From the NCBI RefSeq assembly GCF_004362855.1, contig NZ_SNXW01000001.1:680121-744120 (forward strand): a DNA stretch of 64,000 bases. Reading direction: 5' to 3'. The first letter of the stretch is position 1, and each line of letters begins with the position of its first letter. Below are positions 15,855-27,861 of this stretch, one piece after another. Both the position numbers and the translations under genes were made by a program. The stretch is from Aquabacterium commune (GTDB taxonomy: Bacteria; Pseudomonadota; Gammaproteobacteria; Burkholderiales; Burkholderiaceae_C). The notes beneath the pieces are model-generated. The model saw only the letters and a list, made by a program, of their open reading frames with translations. It was not told where the DNA came from and ran no database searches.

Positions 15855-16766
15855 ATGATGAACAAGACCTCGCTGCTGGGCATGAGCCTCACCGCTGCCC
15901 TCGTCAGCATCGCCCTGCCCGCCCGCGCCCTCAAGGTCGTGGCCTGCGAACCCGAGTGGGGTGCGCTGACGCAAGAGCTGGCCGGCGAGCACGCCAGCAT
16001 CTACGTGGCCACCTCGGCCCTGCAGGACCCGCACCACATCCAGGCCCGCCCCAGCCTGATCGCCGCCGTGCGCAACGCCGAACTGCTGGTGTGCACCGGC
16101 GCCGAACTGGAGGCGGGCTGGCTGCCTGTGCTGCTGCGCCAGGCCGGCAACGGTGCCGTGCAAGTTGGCCAGCCCGGCATGTTCTACGCCGCCGATTTCG
16201 TGCGCAAGCTGGAAGTGCCCACCCGCCTGGACCGGGCCGACGGCGACGTGCACGCCTCGGGCAACCCACACATCCACACCGACCCGCGCAACATCGCCGC
16301 CGTGGCCCCGGCCTTGGCCAGGCGCCTGAGCGAGCTGGACCCGGCCCACGCGGCCGACTACGCCAAGCGCCTGGCCGACTTCCAGGCCCGCTGGGGCCAG
16401 GCCACACAGCGCTGGACCCAGGCCGCAGCGCCGCTCAAGGGCCTGCCCATCGTGGTGCAGCACAAAGGCTTCCCCTACCTGGAGAACTGGCTGGGCCTGC
16501 AGCAGGTCGCCACGCTGGAGCCCAAACCGGGCGTCGAGCCCAGCAGCAGCCACCTGTCCTCGGCGCTCGGCAAGCTGCAGCTGCAGCCGGCCAAGCTCAT
16601 CGTGCGGGCGGCCTACAACGATGGTCGCAGCGCCCAGTGGCTGGCCGAGCGCACCCAGCTGCCCGTGGCCGTGTTGCCTTTCACCGTGGGCGGCAGCGAG
16701 CGCGCCAAAGACCTCTTCGGCCTGTTCGATGACACCGTGGACACCCTCCTGAAAGCCGCGAAGTGA
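15855..16766 (+). CDS. Periplasmic metal (zinc/manganese-type) ABC-transporter binding protein
   Basis: The 303-residue protein has a signal peptide (MSLTAALVSIALPARA) and the ZnuA/TroA cluster A-1 fold. Candidate metal ligands are the histidines in QDPHHIQARPS, GNPHIHTDPRN and VVQHKGFPYL. There is no long His-rich loop of the kind typical of E. coli ZnuA. Two adjacent ATGs could start it. Its stop overlaps the permease start (GTGA). It delivers metal to the permease encoded next. Zinc is the likeliest substrate from the family, but manganese cannot be excluded. Confidence 0.88.
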   Translation: MMNKTSLLGMSLTAALVSIALPARALKVVACEPEWGALTQELAGEHASIYVATSALQDPHHIQARPSLIAAVRNAELLVCTGAELEAGWLPVLLRQAGNGAVQVGQPGMFYAADFVRKLEVPTRLDRADGDVHASGNPHIHTDPRNIAAVAPALARRLSELDPAHAADYAKRLADFQARWGQATQRWTQAAAPLKGLPIVVQHKGFPYLENWLGLQQVATLEPKPGVEPSSSHLSSALGKLQLQPAKLIVRAAYNDGRSAQWLAERTQLPVAVLPFTVGGSERAKDLFGLFDDTVDTLLKAAK

Positions 16767-17527
16767 CCCTTGGCATCGATTGGGGCATCGTCGGCCCCGC
16801 CCTCATCGCCGGCCTGCTCGTGCTCGCCACCCACGTGCCCCTGGGCCTGCAGGTGCTGCGCAAGGGCATCGTCTTCATCGACCTGGCCATTGCACAAATC
16901 GCAGGGCTGGGCGTGATCGCGGCCGACGCGCTGGGCTGGGAGCCGCAAGGCTGGGCGGTGCAAGCCTCGGCCATGACGGCGGCGGTGGCCGGCGCCCTGC
17001 TGATGACCTGGATGGAGCGCCGCTGGCCCGACATCCAGGAAGCCCTGATCGGTGCCTTGTTTGTGCTGGCCTCCAGCGTGGGCATTCTGCTGCTGGCCGG
17101 CAACCCGCATGGCGGCGAGCACCTGAAAGACTTGCTGGTGGGGCAGATCCTGTGGGTGACGCCCGGTCAGCTCTGGACCGAGGCCGGCCTGACCGCCGTG
17201 CTGCTGGCGCTGTGGTTTGGCCTGGGGCCCCGGCTGGGCCGCGTGGGCTTTTACCTCTTGTTCGCCGTGGCCGTCACGGCTTCCGTTCAACTGGTGGGCG
17301 TCTTCCTCGTCTTCAGCAGCCTGATCATGCCGGCGCTGGCCGTGCGCCACGCCACCGCACGCTGGCAACTGCCCCTGGCCTGGCTGGGCGGTGCCCTGGC
17401 CTACGCCCTGGGCCTGGCCCTGTCTGCCGTGCTCGATCTGCCCTCCGGTGCGGTGGTGGTGCTGGTGATGGCCGGCGTCTGCAGCGGGGTCGCGGTCGGC
17501 CTGTCCCTGCGGCGCGCGGCCGCCTGA
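16763..17527 (+). CDS. Metal ABC-transporter permease (ZnuB-like)
   Basis: The 254-residue protein is almost entirely hydrophobic, with about seven to eight spans. It contains VFIDLAIAQIAGLGVIAADA, the typical ABC-3 permease region, and LVGVFLVFSSLIMPALAV near the C-terminus. It begins at GTG, overlapping the binding-protein stop by four bases. No gene for the cytoplasmic ATPase follows; secA is next on the same strand. The system must borrow an ATPase encoded elsewhere or be incomplete. Confidence 0.88.
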   Translation: MTLGIDWGIVGPALIAGLLVLATHVPLGLQVLRKGIVFIDLAIAQIAGLGVIAADALGWEPQGWAVQASAMTAAVAGALLMTWMERRWPDIQEALIGALFVLASSVGILLLAGNPHGGEHLKDLLVGQILWVTPGQLWTEAGLTAVLLALWFGLGPRLGRVGFYLLFAVAVTASVQLVGVFLVFSSLIMPALAVRHATARWQLPLAWLGGALAYALGLALSAVLDLPSGAVVVLVMAGVCSGVAVGLSLRRAAA

Positions 17528-17710
17528 CCCCTGCCCCCAGAAACCCCGTAACCCCCGGAACCGAGGGCTGGCCAACCCTGCCACGCTCTGGTCACCCCCC
17601 GGTGCTACACTTTTTGGCTTTGGTTGACTGGGCCACGTGCGTGCCCGCGTCAACCGCGCAGCTTGCCTGCGCACCCCCGACCCGCACCGCACGACCGGAT
17701 TGACCGCTCC

Positions 17711-20455
<2,745 letters not shown>

Positions 20456-20491
20456 GCACGGCGCCTGACGCCCTCGGCTCACACCCACCGA

Positions 20492-20520
20492 CAAGGCCCT
20501 CCGCGGGCCTTGTTGTCTTT
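20492..20520 (+). terminator. Rho-independent terminator of secA
   Basis: CAAGGCCC-TCCGC-GGGCCTTG forms an 8-bp GC-rich stem followed by TTGTCTTTT, 37 bases after the secA stop. Confidence 0.85.
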
Positions 20521-20601
20521 TCGGGCCGGAACGTGTCGAACCCTGTCGCATTTTCAACCACATGACAAGAGGCGCCAAGACGCGCCCTGACTGGAGCCAC
20601 C

Positions 20602-22791
20602 TTGAGCACATCGCGCCCCACCCACCCGCTGGGTTCCTCCTGGCTGAGCCGCCTGACCACCCTGGCCACGCTGGCGTTGCTGCTCCTGACCCTGGTCATC
20701 AGCACCGGCGAGATGGTCCACGGCCAATTGCTCAAAGTGGGCGAAATGGTGTTCAACGACCCCGCCCACCAGGTCCAGTACTTCCTGCTGAGGGCCGACC
20801 CCGAGAAACCCGCCTGTGACCCGACCGTCAACGTCGATCGGGAGATCGCCCGCCAGGCCGCAGCAGCCGCCAGTGGCGCCACCACCAGCCCCAAGCCGGA
20901 CGACCTCGACGACCTGCTGGGCGCCAAGACCTTCGACGAGGCCGCGACGCGCGCCTCCTTGTCGGCCACCGTGCAGAACTGCATCGAGCGCCACGCCCTG
21001 CACAACAGCCTCGTCGCCCACATCACGCCGCAGCTGAAGGCCTTCCGCGCCCTGGAGACCAGCTTTTTCGGTCTGTTCCAGTTCGGCAGCGACAACCGTC
21101 CCCTGATCCTGCTGCTGCTCATGGGCGTGACCATCCTGGCCACCACCGTGGGATACCACCACATCAGCCTGGTCGCGCCCCGCCACCCGCGCGACTTCAA
21201 GGTGCAGGCCTGGACCATGCTGGCCGCCTCGTCGCTGTCCATGTGGTCAGCGGTGCGCTACTACCAGATCTCCGGAGACTCCGGCGTGCCCATCGAGGAC
21301 CCGCACATCCACTTCGGCTGGATGCTGATGTTCGGCTCGCTCATGCTCGTCAGTGCCTGGCAAACCCTGCGCCCCCACCGGCCTGACAACAGCCAGCAAC
21401 TGGGCGAAGGCAGCTGGCTGAACGCCCTCAAAGCCGTGCCCCTGGCCGGCCTGATGACCTTGAGCTCGGCGCACTACTTCTTCAGCACCGACCACCCCTC
21501 AGGCCTGGCCATCTACACCAACGCGCTGATGGAGTTCCCGAACCTCCCGCTGCAGCTGGCCTTGTTCATCTGGGGCGGCATGTTGTTCAAGCAAAGCCGC
21601 ATGGTGGACGTCTTCATGAACTTGTTGCGGCCGTGGAAGCTCTCGCCCGAGGCCCTGACTTACATCATCTTGCTGGCAGCCGCCATCCCGACGGCCTACA
21701 CGGGCGGCTCAGGTGCCTTCGTGATGGCCGCAGGCGCCATCACTTACCACGAGATCCGCGCGGTGGGCGGCAGCAGCCAGTACGCCCTGGCGGCCACCGC
21801 CATGTCCGGCTCGCTGGGTGTGGTGCTGCGCCCCAGCCTGCTGGTGGTGGCCATCGTCGCGGTCAACAAGGAAGTCACCAGCGACGAGCTGTTCCACTGG
21901 GGCTTGTACGTCTTCTTCCTGACCTCGACGCTGTTCTTCGTGGCCTCGCAAATGCGCCGCGAACGCCACACCATCGAGGTCGCTCCCGCACGCCAGGCCC
22001 TGCCGGCCATGCTGCGCCAGGTCCCCACGCTGCTGCCCTACATCGCCGTGGTGGCGGCGGTCATCGCTTTCTACGATGGGGTGCTGGACGCTTCACTCAA
22101 CGAAATCACCGCGCCCATCATCATGCCGGTGATGATGATCTTCATCGTCGTCTTCGACAAACTGCTGCTGGCCCGCGGCTTCGGCCCCAAGTCCGAGCAC
22201 CTGGCCTTCGCCATGCACCGCGAGAAGGGTGTGAGGTCGTCGCTGGGCGTGGCCACCGTGGAAACGGTGGAGCACCTCGGCGGCTACATGTTCCTGATCC
22301 TGCTGTCCCAGGCTGCTGGCGGTGTCATCGAGCGGTCGGGCATCATCCACCTCGCCCCCGACGTCTTTGACAGCGCCTGGACCGCCATGACCTTCATGTC
22401 GATCAGCCTGGTCGTGCTGGGCATGTTCATGGAGCCGCTGGGCGCCATCTTCCTGGTCTCGGGCACCCTGGCGCCGCTGGCCTACAAGAGCGGCATCGAC
22501 CCGGTTCACTTCTGGGTGATGGTGCTGGTGGCGTTCGAACTCGGCTACCTGATGCCACCGGTCGCCCTCAACCAGCTGCTGGCCCGTCAGGTGGTGGGCG
22601 ACGACCTGATGGCGGCCGCCGACAAAGAGGTGGCCTCGCAATCGTTTTACCGCCGCTACGAGCGCTGGATCCTGCCCTGTGCAGTGATGACGTTGGGGCT
22701 GGTCATCGTGTCGTTCGCACCGCTGGCCGTGACGTCCGTCCCCGAGCTGCAGGCATGGTTCAAAGGCTGGATGCTGCCCTCACAACCCTGA
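20602..22791 (+). CDS. Large TRAP-type transporter permease (DctM-like)
   Basis: The 729-residue polytopic membrane protein has an N-terminal anchor (about residues 20-38), a roughly 120-residue periplasmic segment, and then many membrane spans. The C-terminal half reads as a TRAP DctM domain: IPTAYTGGSGAFVMAAGAIT, ATAMSGSLGVVLRPSLLVVA, LGMFMEPLGAIFLVSGTLAP and ELGYLMPPVALNQLL. TRAP permeases import carboxylic-type solutes using ion gradients. The start is a TTG with GGAG six bases upstream. No DctP binding protein or separate DctQ gene is nearby; the N-terminal membrane region may supply the small-subunit role. Confidence 0.8.
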   Translation: MSTSRPTHPLGSSWLSRLTTLATLALLLLTLVISTGEMVHGQLLKVGEMVFNDPAHQVQYFLLRADPEKPACDPTVNVDREIARQAAAAASGATTSPKPDDLDDLLGAKTFDEAATRASLSATVQNCIERHALHNSLVAHITPQLKAFRALETSFFGLFQFGSDNRPLILLLLMGVTILATTVGYHHISLVAPRHPRDFKVQAWTMLAASSLSMWSAVRYYQISGDSGVPIEDPHIHFGWMLMFGSLMLVSAWQTLRPHRPDNSQQLGEGSWLNALKAVPLAGLMTLSSAHYFFSTDHPSGLAIYTNALMEFPNLPLQLALFIWGGMLFKQSRMVDVFMNLLRPWKLSPEALTYIILLAAAIPTAYTGGSGAFVMAAGAITYHEIRAVGGSSQYALAATAMSGSLGVVLRPSLLVVAIVAVNKEVTSDELFHWGLYVFFLTSTLFFVASQMRRERHTIEVAPARQALPAMLRQVPTLLPYIAVVAAVIAFYDGVLDASLNEITAPIIMPVMMIFIVVFDKLLLARGFGPKSEHLAFAMHREKGVRSSLGVATVETVEHLGGYMFLILLSQAAGGVIERSGIIHLAPDVFDSAWTAMTFMSISLVVLGMFMEPLGAIFLVSGTLAPLAYKSGIDPVHFWVMVLVAFELGYLMPPVALNQLLARQVVGDDLMAAADKEVASQSFYRRYERWILPCAVMTLGLVIVSFAPLAVTSVPELQAWFKGWMLPSQP

Positions 22792-22877
22792 GCGCCCGCG
22801 CGCCGGGACGGCAGGGGGCCACGCCATGCTGCACAATCGGGTTTCCCCTCCGCAGCACGCCTTGAAGCCCGCACACC

Positions 22878-24107
22878 ATGCCTGTCAACCTGACCGCCCC
22901 GAACCCCTCTGACCTGCACCCTGTGCCCGGCGTGAAGCTGGGCATCGCGATGGCCGGCGTGCGCAAGGCCAACCGCCGTGACCTGACCGTCGTCACCCTC
23001 GACGAAGGCAGCGCCGTGGCCGGTGTGTTCACCCAAAACCGCTTCTGTGCCGCGCCCGTGCAGCTGTGCCGCGAGCGCCTGGCCGGCCGCACCGACATCC
23101 GTGCCCTGCTGATCAACACCGGCAACGCCAACGCCGGCACCGGCGAAGACGGCCTGGTGCGCGCCCGCGCAAGCACCATCGCCCTGGCGCGCCAGCTGCA
23201 CCTCTCGCCCGAACAGATCCTGCCGTTTTCCACCGGCGTCATCATGGAAACGCTGCCGGTCGAGCGCATCGAAGCCGGCTTGCCCGCCGCCATCGCCGAC
23301 CTGAAAGCCGACAACTGGGCCGTGGCCGCCGAAGGCATCATGACGACGGACACCCTGCCCAAGGCCGCGTCCCGCCAGATCACGATCGGCGGTGCCACCG
23401 TCACCATCACCGGCATCAGCAAGGGCGCCGGCATGATCAAGCCCAACATGGCGACCATGCTGGGCTACGTGGCCACCGACGCCAAGGTCGCGCCCGGCCT
23501 GCTGCAGGCCATGGTGACCGAAGCCGCCGACGCGTCCTTCAACCGCATCACCATCGACGGCGACACCTCGACCAACGACAGCTTCGTGCTGATCGCCACC
23601 CGCCAGGCCGCCCACGCCGAAATCACCGACCTGAACAGCGCCGAGGGCCAAGCCCTGCGCGCCGCCATCGTGGCCGTGTCGCAGCAACTGGCCCAGGCCA
23701 TCGTGCGCGACGGCGAAGGCGCCACCAAGTTCATCACCATCACCATCGAGGGTGGCCGCGACAAGGCCGAGTGCGCCAAGGCCGCCTACGCCATCGCCCA
23801 CTCGCCGCTGGTCAAGACCGCTTTCTTTGCCTCCGACCCCAACCTGGGCCGCATCCTGGCCGCCGTGGGCTACGCCGGCATCGACGACCTCGACCAGAGC
23901 CTCATCGAGCTGCACCTGGACGACGTCCACGTGGTCACGAAAGGCGGCCGCCGCCCCGAATACACCGAAGCAGACGGCCAGCGCGTGATGAAGCAATCGG
24001 AAATCACCATCCGCGTCGGCCTGAGCCGCGGCACCGCCTCGGCCACCGTCTGGACCTGTGACCTGTCCCACGACTACGTCACGATCAACGCCGATTACCG
24101 CAGCTGA
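22878..24107 (+). CDS. argJ: Glutamate N-acetyltransferase / amino-acid N-acetyltransferase ArgJ
   Basis: ArgJ transfers the acetyl group from N-acetylornithine to glutamate in the arginine pathway, and may also use acetyl-CoA. The 409-residue proenzyme contains the autocleavage motif KPNMATMLG, with the scissile Ala192-Thr193 bond; the new N-terminal threonine is the nucleophile. [13 protein letters not shown] and [24 protein letters not shown] C-terminal strands fit the family. Whether it is mono- or bifunctional cannot be told from sequence. secA followed by argJ is common in betaproteobacteria; here the TRAP permease separates them. Confidence 0.96.
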   Translation: MPVNLTAPNPSDLHPVPGVKLGIAMAGVRKANRRDLTVVTLDEGSAVAGVFTQNRFCAAPVQLCRERLAGRTDIRALLINTGNANAGTGEDGLVRARASTIALARQLHLSPEQILPFSTGVIMETLPVERIEAGLPAAIADLKADNWAVAAEGIMTTDTLPKAASRQITIGGATVTITGISKGAGMIKPNMATMLGYVATDAKVAPGLLQAMVTEAADASFNRITIDGDTSTNDSFVLIATRQAAHAEITDLNSAEGQALRAAIVAVSQQLAQAIVRDGEGATKFITITIEGGRDKAECAKAAYAIAHSPLVKTAFFASDPNLGRILAAVGYAGIDDLDQSLIELHLDDVHVVTKGGRRPEYTEADGQRVMKQSEITIRVGLSRGTASATVWTCDLSHDYVTINADYRS

Positions 24108-24208
24108 TGGGCCGCTGACACCGCCGTCCTCAGGGTAAAGCCGCTCAAGCCCGGGCGGCGCGGGCCGATATCCTCGACACGCCATGCTGTGGCGCACCAG
24201 GAGACCCC

Positions 24209-25498
24209 ATGTCCCTAGCCCTGACCGACGGCGGTTTCCAGACTGCCAACCCCCACGCCCTGGCCATCATCCTGGAGGCCAGCGAAACCCGGTCGATCAT
24301 CGCTGCGCGCGACATCTTCGACATCCACGGGATGAAGCTGTGGGCGCGCGACCAGCCGGTCTCCCGCGAGCTGCAGCGCAGGCTGATGGACCGTGCCCTT
24401 CAGCATCCGCTGGAGACCTGCCTGATCGCCGAGAACGGCGTCACCGCCGAAGCCCTGCGCCTGGCCGTGCGGCAGCTCATCGAAGAAGAAGGCCCGCTGG
24501 CACCGCTGCTGCGCCAACACGCCGCGGCCTTGCAACACGGCGCCGAGGCCGTGCGCCTGCACCCGGTGGCCCAGCTGCTGCTGAGCGCCAGCCAGAGCGC
24601 CCGCCCGCAAGCCTTTGCCCACGCCGTGGAGGCCATGGCGGTCGCTGGCGCCCTGATGCATGCCCAGACGCTGACGCGTGGCGCCGACGCCCGCCTGGTC
24701 GTGCTGGCCATGACGGCCGGCTTGCTCCATGACATCGGCGAGATGTACATCGCCCCCGAATTCGGCGAAGCCGATGCCGGCAAGGCGCTGGACGTGGCCA
24801 CCTACCGGCAACTCGTCGTTCACCCGCACATCGGTCAGCTGCTGCTGTCCCAGCTGACCGACTACCCGAAAGACATCGTCCGCGCCATTGCAGAGCACCA
24901 CGAGCACCTCGACGGCTCGGGCTACCCCCACCGCCTGCAGGGCGATCAGATCTCACCCCTGGGCCGCCTGCTGGCCGCCACCGAGATGGCCCTGGCCGCC
25001 TTGCGCCAGCCCGGCGCCAACCTGCACCACGCCAGCGTGGCCCTGCGCGTCGTGCCCGGCGAGTTCGACGAGCACCTGGCCGGACCGCTGGCCGCGGCCG
25101 CGCGCATCGTCACGCCCCTGGTGACGCGGCACTCCACCGAAGACCTGCTGCACCACATGGCCCAGCTCGACTTCGCGCTGCAAGGCGCCCTCAATCGCCT
25201 GGACACCGCCCTGCCCCCGGACCCCAGCCCCGGCTTGCAACGCGCCGCCGACCTCAGCCGCCACCTGCTGCACAAGCTGCGCCAAGGCTGGAACGAGAGC
25301 GGCCTGTGGAGCCCGGGCGCCATCGGCGTGGACCAGATCGCCGAAGCCGAGGCCGTGCAAGACGCCTTGCGCGCCCGCCTGCACACCATCGAACGCATGG
25401 CGCGCCTGAGTGCCGGCGAGCTGTCTGCCGACGACGAGGAGGTGCTCGACCAGCTGTGCCGCAGCCTGACCGCCGATGTGAAGGCCGATGCGAGCTGA
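24209..25498 (+). CDS. HD-GYP domain protein (cyclic-di-GMP phosphodiesterase-like)
   Basis: The 429-residue soluble protein carries an HD-GYP domain with the HD pair at residues 174-175 (GLLHDIGEMY) and the canonical HHExxDGxGYP motif at 230-240, so the metal site and signature look intact. These enzymes hydrolyse cyclic di-GMP, linking to the pilus and exopolysaccharide genes in the window. The N-terminal 130 residues, starting with an ASETRSIIAARDIFDIHGMK region, match no domain I know. About 160 residues follow the core. AGGAG precedes the ATG by six bases. Confidence 0.85.
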   Translation: MSLALTDGGFQTANPHALAIILEASETRSIIAARDIFDIHGMKLWARDQPVSRELQRRLMDRALQHPLETCLIAENGVTAEALRLAVRQLIEEEGPLAPLLRQHAAALQHGAEAVRLHPVAQLLLSASQSARPQAFAHAVEAMAVAGALMHAQTLTRGADARLVVLAMTAGLLHDIGEMYIAPEFGEADAGKALDVATYRQLVVHPHIGQLLLSQLTDYPKDIVRAIAEHHEHLDGSGYPHRLQGDQISPLGRLLAATEMALAALRQPGANLHHASVALRVVPGEFDEHLAGPLAAAARIVTPLVTRHSTEDLLHHMAQLDFALQGALNRLDTALPPDPSPGLQRAADLSRHLLHKLRQGWNESGLWSPGAIGVDQIAEAEAVQDALRARLHTIERMARLSAGELSADDEEVLDQLCRSLTADVKADAS

Positions 25499-25530
25499 CG
25501 CCCCTTGAAAAGCCTCCGCGGCACCCCAGA

Positions 25531-25570
25531 TGACAGATATGTCAGCGGCGGCGGGTCATACCGCCTACAA
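25531..25570 (+). promoter_or_regulatory. Promoter region of ssrA with a TGACA dyad
   Basis: A TACAAT -10 element (25565-25570) lies about 15 bases before the mature tmRNA end. No good -35 match sits at 17 bases. Upstream, TGACA-GATA-TGTCA (25531-25544) is an inverted repeat with 5-bp arms, a possible activator or repressor site. Confidence 0.45.
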
Positions 25571-25585
25571 TGGCACTCTCTCCCT

Positions 25586-25957
25586 GGGGCCGACCTGGTT
25601 TCGACGTTGGTGCGGATTCGGGACAGGGCATGTCGAGCACCAGTCAGCTCGTAAATCCATCTGGAAAAAAACCAAACGCCAACGATCAATCGTTCGCACT
25701 CGCCGCTTAATACCGGTGAGCCTCGCAACAGTCGGCCCATGGGCTGGGTCTGAGCCGCAAGGCAAGGACTGCGAGGTCACTTTCATGGGCTGGGTCTGCA
25801 CCGGGTCACTCGGTACAGGTCGAGATTCAGTGACTGGCTGGACTGGTAGCGTGCTGCTGCGCGATCAGGACGGTGAGAATCAAATCAGACAGCTAAACAT
25901 GTAGATCTGCTCGTTGATGGCTGACGGACGGGGGTTCAATTCCCCCCGGCTCCACCA
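25586..25957 (+). ncRNA. ssrA: Transfer-messenger RNA (tmRNA)
   Basis: The tmRNA rescues stalled ribosomes by trans-translation. The 372-nt one-piece gene begins with GGGGCCGACCTGGTTTCGAC and ends with the T-arm GGGGTTCAATTCCCC and CGGCTCCACCA. The acceptor stem contains the G3-U70 wobble recognised by alanyl-tRNA synthetase, and CCA is encoded. The tag reading frame (25678-25710) encodes ANDQSFALAA followed by TAA, a normal-length proteolysis tag ending in LAA. An independent terminator follows. Confidence 0.97.
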
Positions 25958-25989
25958 TACACCCGCCTCAAGCACCCCTCTTGAGGCCC

Positions 25990-26026
25990 AAAAAGCCCTG
26001 AGTCACACCGACTTGGGGCTTTTTTC
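25990..26026 (+). terminator. Rho-independent terminator of ssrA
   Basis: AAAAAGCCC pairs with GGGCTTTTTT around a 16-base loop, ending in a T run, 32 bases after the tmRNA CCA. The following 225 bases up to the next gene hold no feature I can support. Confidence 0.85.
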
Positions 26027-26251
26027 TTGTGGCAAACGCCGCATTGAAATTTCACATCGTGCGCAAATAACGCCTCGCATTACGCGCGTTTCACGAAGAA
26101 ACACTCCGAAAGATTCGCTTACCGGTCTGCAACACGTTGTTTCCAAATCCACCCCTCAGGACGACCCCATCCCGCACGCAAGTCAAGGCAACTCGGTACA
26201 AAGTCTCCCAAAGGCCGCGAATTCGACGGCCTGCATCACGGAGGAAGCCCC

Positions 26252-26884
26252 ATGACCCAGCCCCACTTCTACGAGCTCGTCCGCTCGGTGCTGATTTTCC
26301 TGCACCTGGCCTGCCTGATCGCCGCCGGCATCTCGATCGCCTTCGGTGACTACGCCATCCTGAGGCACCGCCCCGTGAACCGGGAACTGATGCTCAAGGC
26401 CAGCCGCGCGGTCGCCTGGTCACTGTTGGCCTTGTGGCTGACGGGGCTGTCCGTCATCGCGCTGGACATGTCCACCGTCGCGCTCTCGCTGGCCAAAGCG
26501 CCCAAATTGCAGGCCAAGCTGACGGTCGTGGCCATCCTCAGCCTCAACGGCTTCCTGCTGCACCGCTACACCCTGCACGCCCTCGGTGAGACGAAGATGC
26601 CCACCGAGTCCGACGTCCGCCTGGCAGCCATCCTGGGAGCCGTGAGCGCCGCCTCCTGGGGCTATGCGGTTTTCCTGGGCATGGCCAAGGCCTGGACGCC
26701 CATCCTGGGCTACAACGGCTTCATGGCCCTGTACGTGCTGGCCGTGCTGGCGGGCATCGCAGTGTCGCTGCGCTGGGTGCGTCCCCTGTTGCTGGAACAG
26801 ACCCCGCTGGGCACCACGAGCGCCCGCACCCACGCACGGAACAAGGGCCTGGCAGCCGAAGACCTCAACGCGGCCATGGGCTGA
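26252..26884 (+). CDS. Uncharacterised integral membrane protein, 210 aa
   Basis: About five hydrophobic spans are visible: VLIFLHLACLIAAGISIAFG, AVAWSLLALWLTGLSVIAL, LTVVAILSLNGFLLH, LAAILGAVSAASWGYAVFLG and GFMALYVLAVLAGIAVSLRW. Histidines lie near the first and third spans (H20, then HRYTLHAL), which resembles CopD-like or cytochrome-b561-like small membrane proteins, but I cannot assign a family. GGAGG precedes the ATG by six bases. It stands alone after the tmRNA terminator. Confidence 0.75.
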   Translation: MTQPHFYELVRSVLIFLHLACLIAAGISIAFGDYAILRHRPVNRELMLKASRAVAWSLLALWLTGLSVIALDMSTVALSLAKAPKLQAKLTVVAILSLNGFLLHRYTLHALGETKMPTESDVRLAAILGAVSAASWGYAVFLGMAKAWTPILGYNGFMALYVLAVLAGIAVSLRWVRPLLLEQTPLGTTSARTHARNKGLAAEDLNAAMG

Positions 26885-27005
26885 AGCACCTCGACGAGCA
26901 TCGACCACCGCACAAGATCCTTCGCTTTTTCCTGCCTTTTGGGCCGTTGGCCTGTCACGCTTGTCATGCCAGAATCAAGGGCATACACAAGACAACAGCC
27001 AGGCC

Positions 27006-27770
27006 ATGGACGTTTACCTTGACCGCACGGTGGAGCTGGGGCAGCAACGGCCCTATGGCCCGCCCGACTTCGGCATCGAGCTGGGCGACCACGTCTTCCA
27101 TGTGGCCGAACCTGGCTCGGCCTGCCGCACCTTGCCCGTGCGGCTGTCGGCGGCGGTCTATTGCGGCATGACCGATGTGCTGTACTTCGTGGCCCAACCC
27201 CTGGACGAGGCCCTGGCGGCACGCTGGGTGCAGCTGGCCGACCTCCTGCATGGCCCCTTGGGCGAGCTGCCCCGGCTGGCCTTCGACCCGGAGCGCATCG
27301 AGCGGATCGCGCAAGCCAATGCCGAGGCGGCCATCGGCCCGGAGCACGCGCGGCTGCGCGGCTTGTCGGTGACCTCTGGCACCGACGGCCGGCAACACCT
27401 GCAGCGCGACCCTCTGGCCCAACCTCGGCTGTTGAGTGGTGTGCGCTCACACGACCAACAGGTGCGCCTGACCGCTGCCAACGCGCAAGGTTTGCCCACG
27501 GCCGAGCTGAGCGTCAGCCTGGACGAGCTCACGCCCGACGCCCGCCAGACAGCGCTGGAGTGGATGTCGGCGCGCCACGCGGCTCTGGCCGACATCGACG
27601 CCCTGCACGCCTTGCAGCCCGCGCTGCGCGCCATCAGCCGCGCACGGCGCCAACGCAAGGAGCGTGGCAACCCTGACACCGTGACGCACACGATCCGGGA
27701 GCACCGCGCTCGCGCGCACGAGGACCTCTCCCGGCTGCTAGACAGCCTGCGCGAGCCTTCGCAGGACTGA
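27006..27770 (+). CDS. Uncharacterised 254-aa soluble protein
   Basis: I do not recognise this protein. It starts MDVYLDRTVELGQQRPYGPP, contains a beta-rich N-terminal half (ELGDHVFHVAEPGSACRTLP) and a basic, helical C-terminus (RAISRARRQRKERGNPDTVT). There is no signal peptide or membrane span. The frame extends upstream into the neighbouring gene's antiphase region, but the ATG follows CAGGCC and starts the plausible sequence. Codon use is like that of its neighbours, supporting a real gene. It precedes phoD by 91 bases. Confidence 0.6.
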   Translation: MDVYLDRTVELGQQRPYGPPDFGIELGDHVFHVAEPGSACRTLPVRLSAAVYCGMTDVLYFVAQPLDEALAARWVQLADLLHGPLGELPRLAFDPERIERIAQANAEAAIGPEHARLRGLSVTSGTDGRQHLQRDPLAQPRLLSGVRSHDQQVRLTAANAQGLPTAELSVSLDELTPDARQTALEWMSARHAALADIDALHALQPALRAISRARRQRKERGNPDTVTHTIREHRARAHEDLSRLLDSLREPSQD

Positions 27771-27861
27771 GCCCTGGGCCGATCGGCCTGCGCCCGCATC
27801 ACGGCACCGTCAAACGCCCCGCGCACAGTCCGGACGATCCATCGTCATCGGAGTGCACACC

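Noticed and set aside
17528-17710. A SecM-like regulator ahead of secA
   Set aside because: No small frame with a signal peptide or an arrest-like sequence lies in this 183-base gap.
25531-25547. TGACAG as the ssrA -35 element
   Set aside because: It is 28 bases from the TACAAT box, too far for sigma-70 spacing; kept only as part of a dyad.
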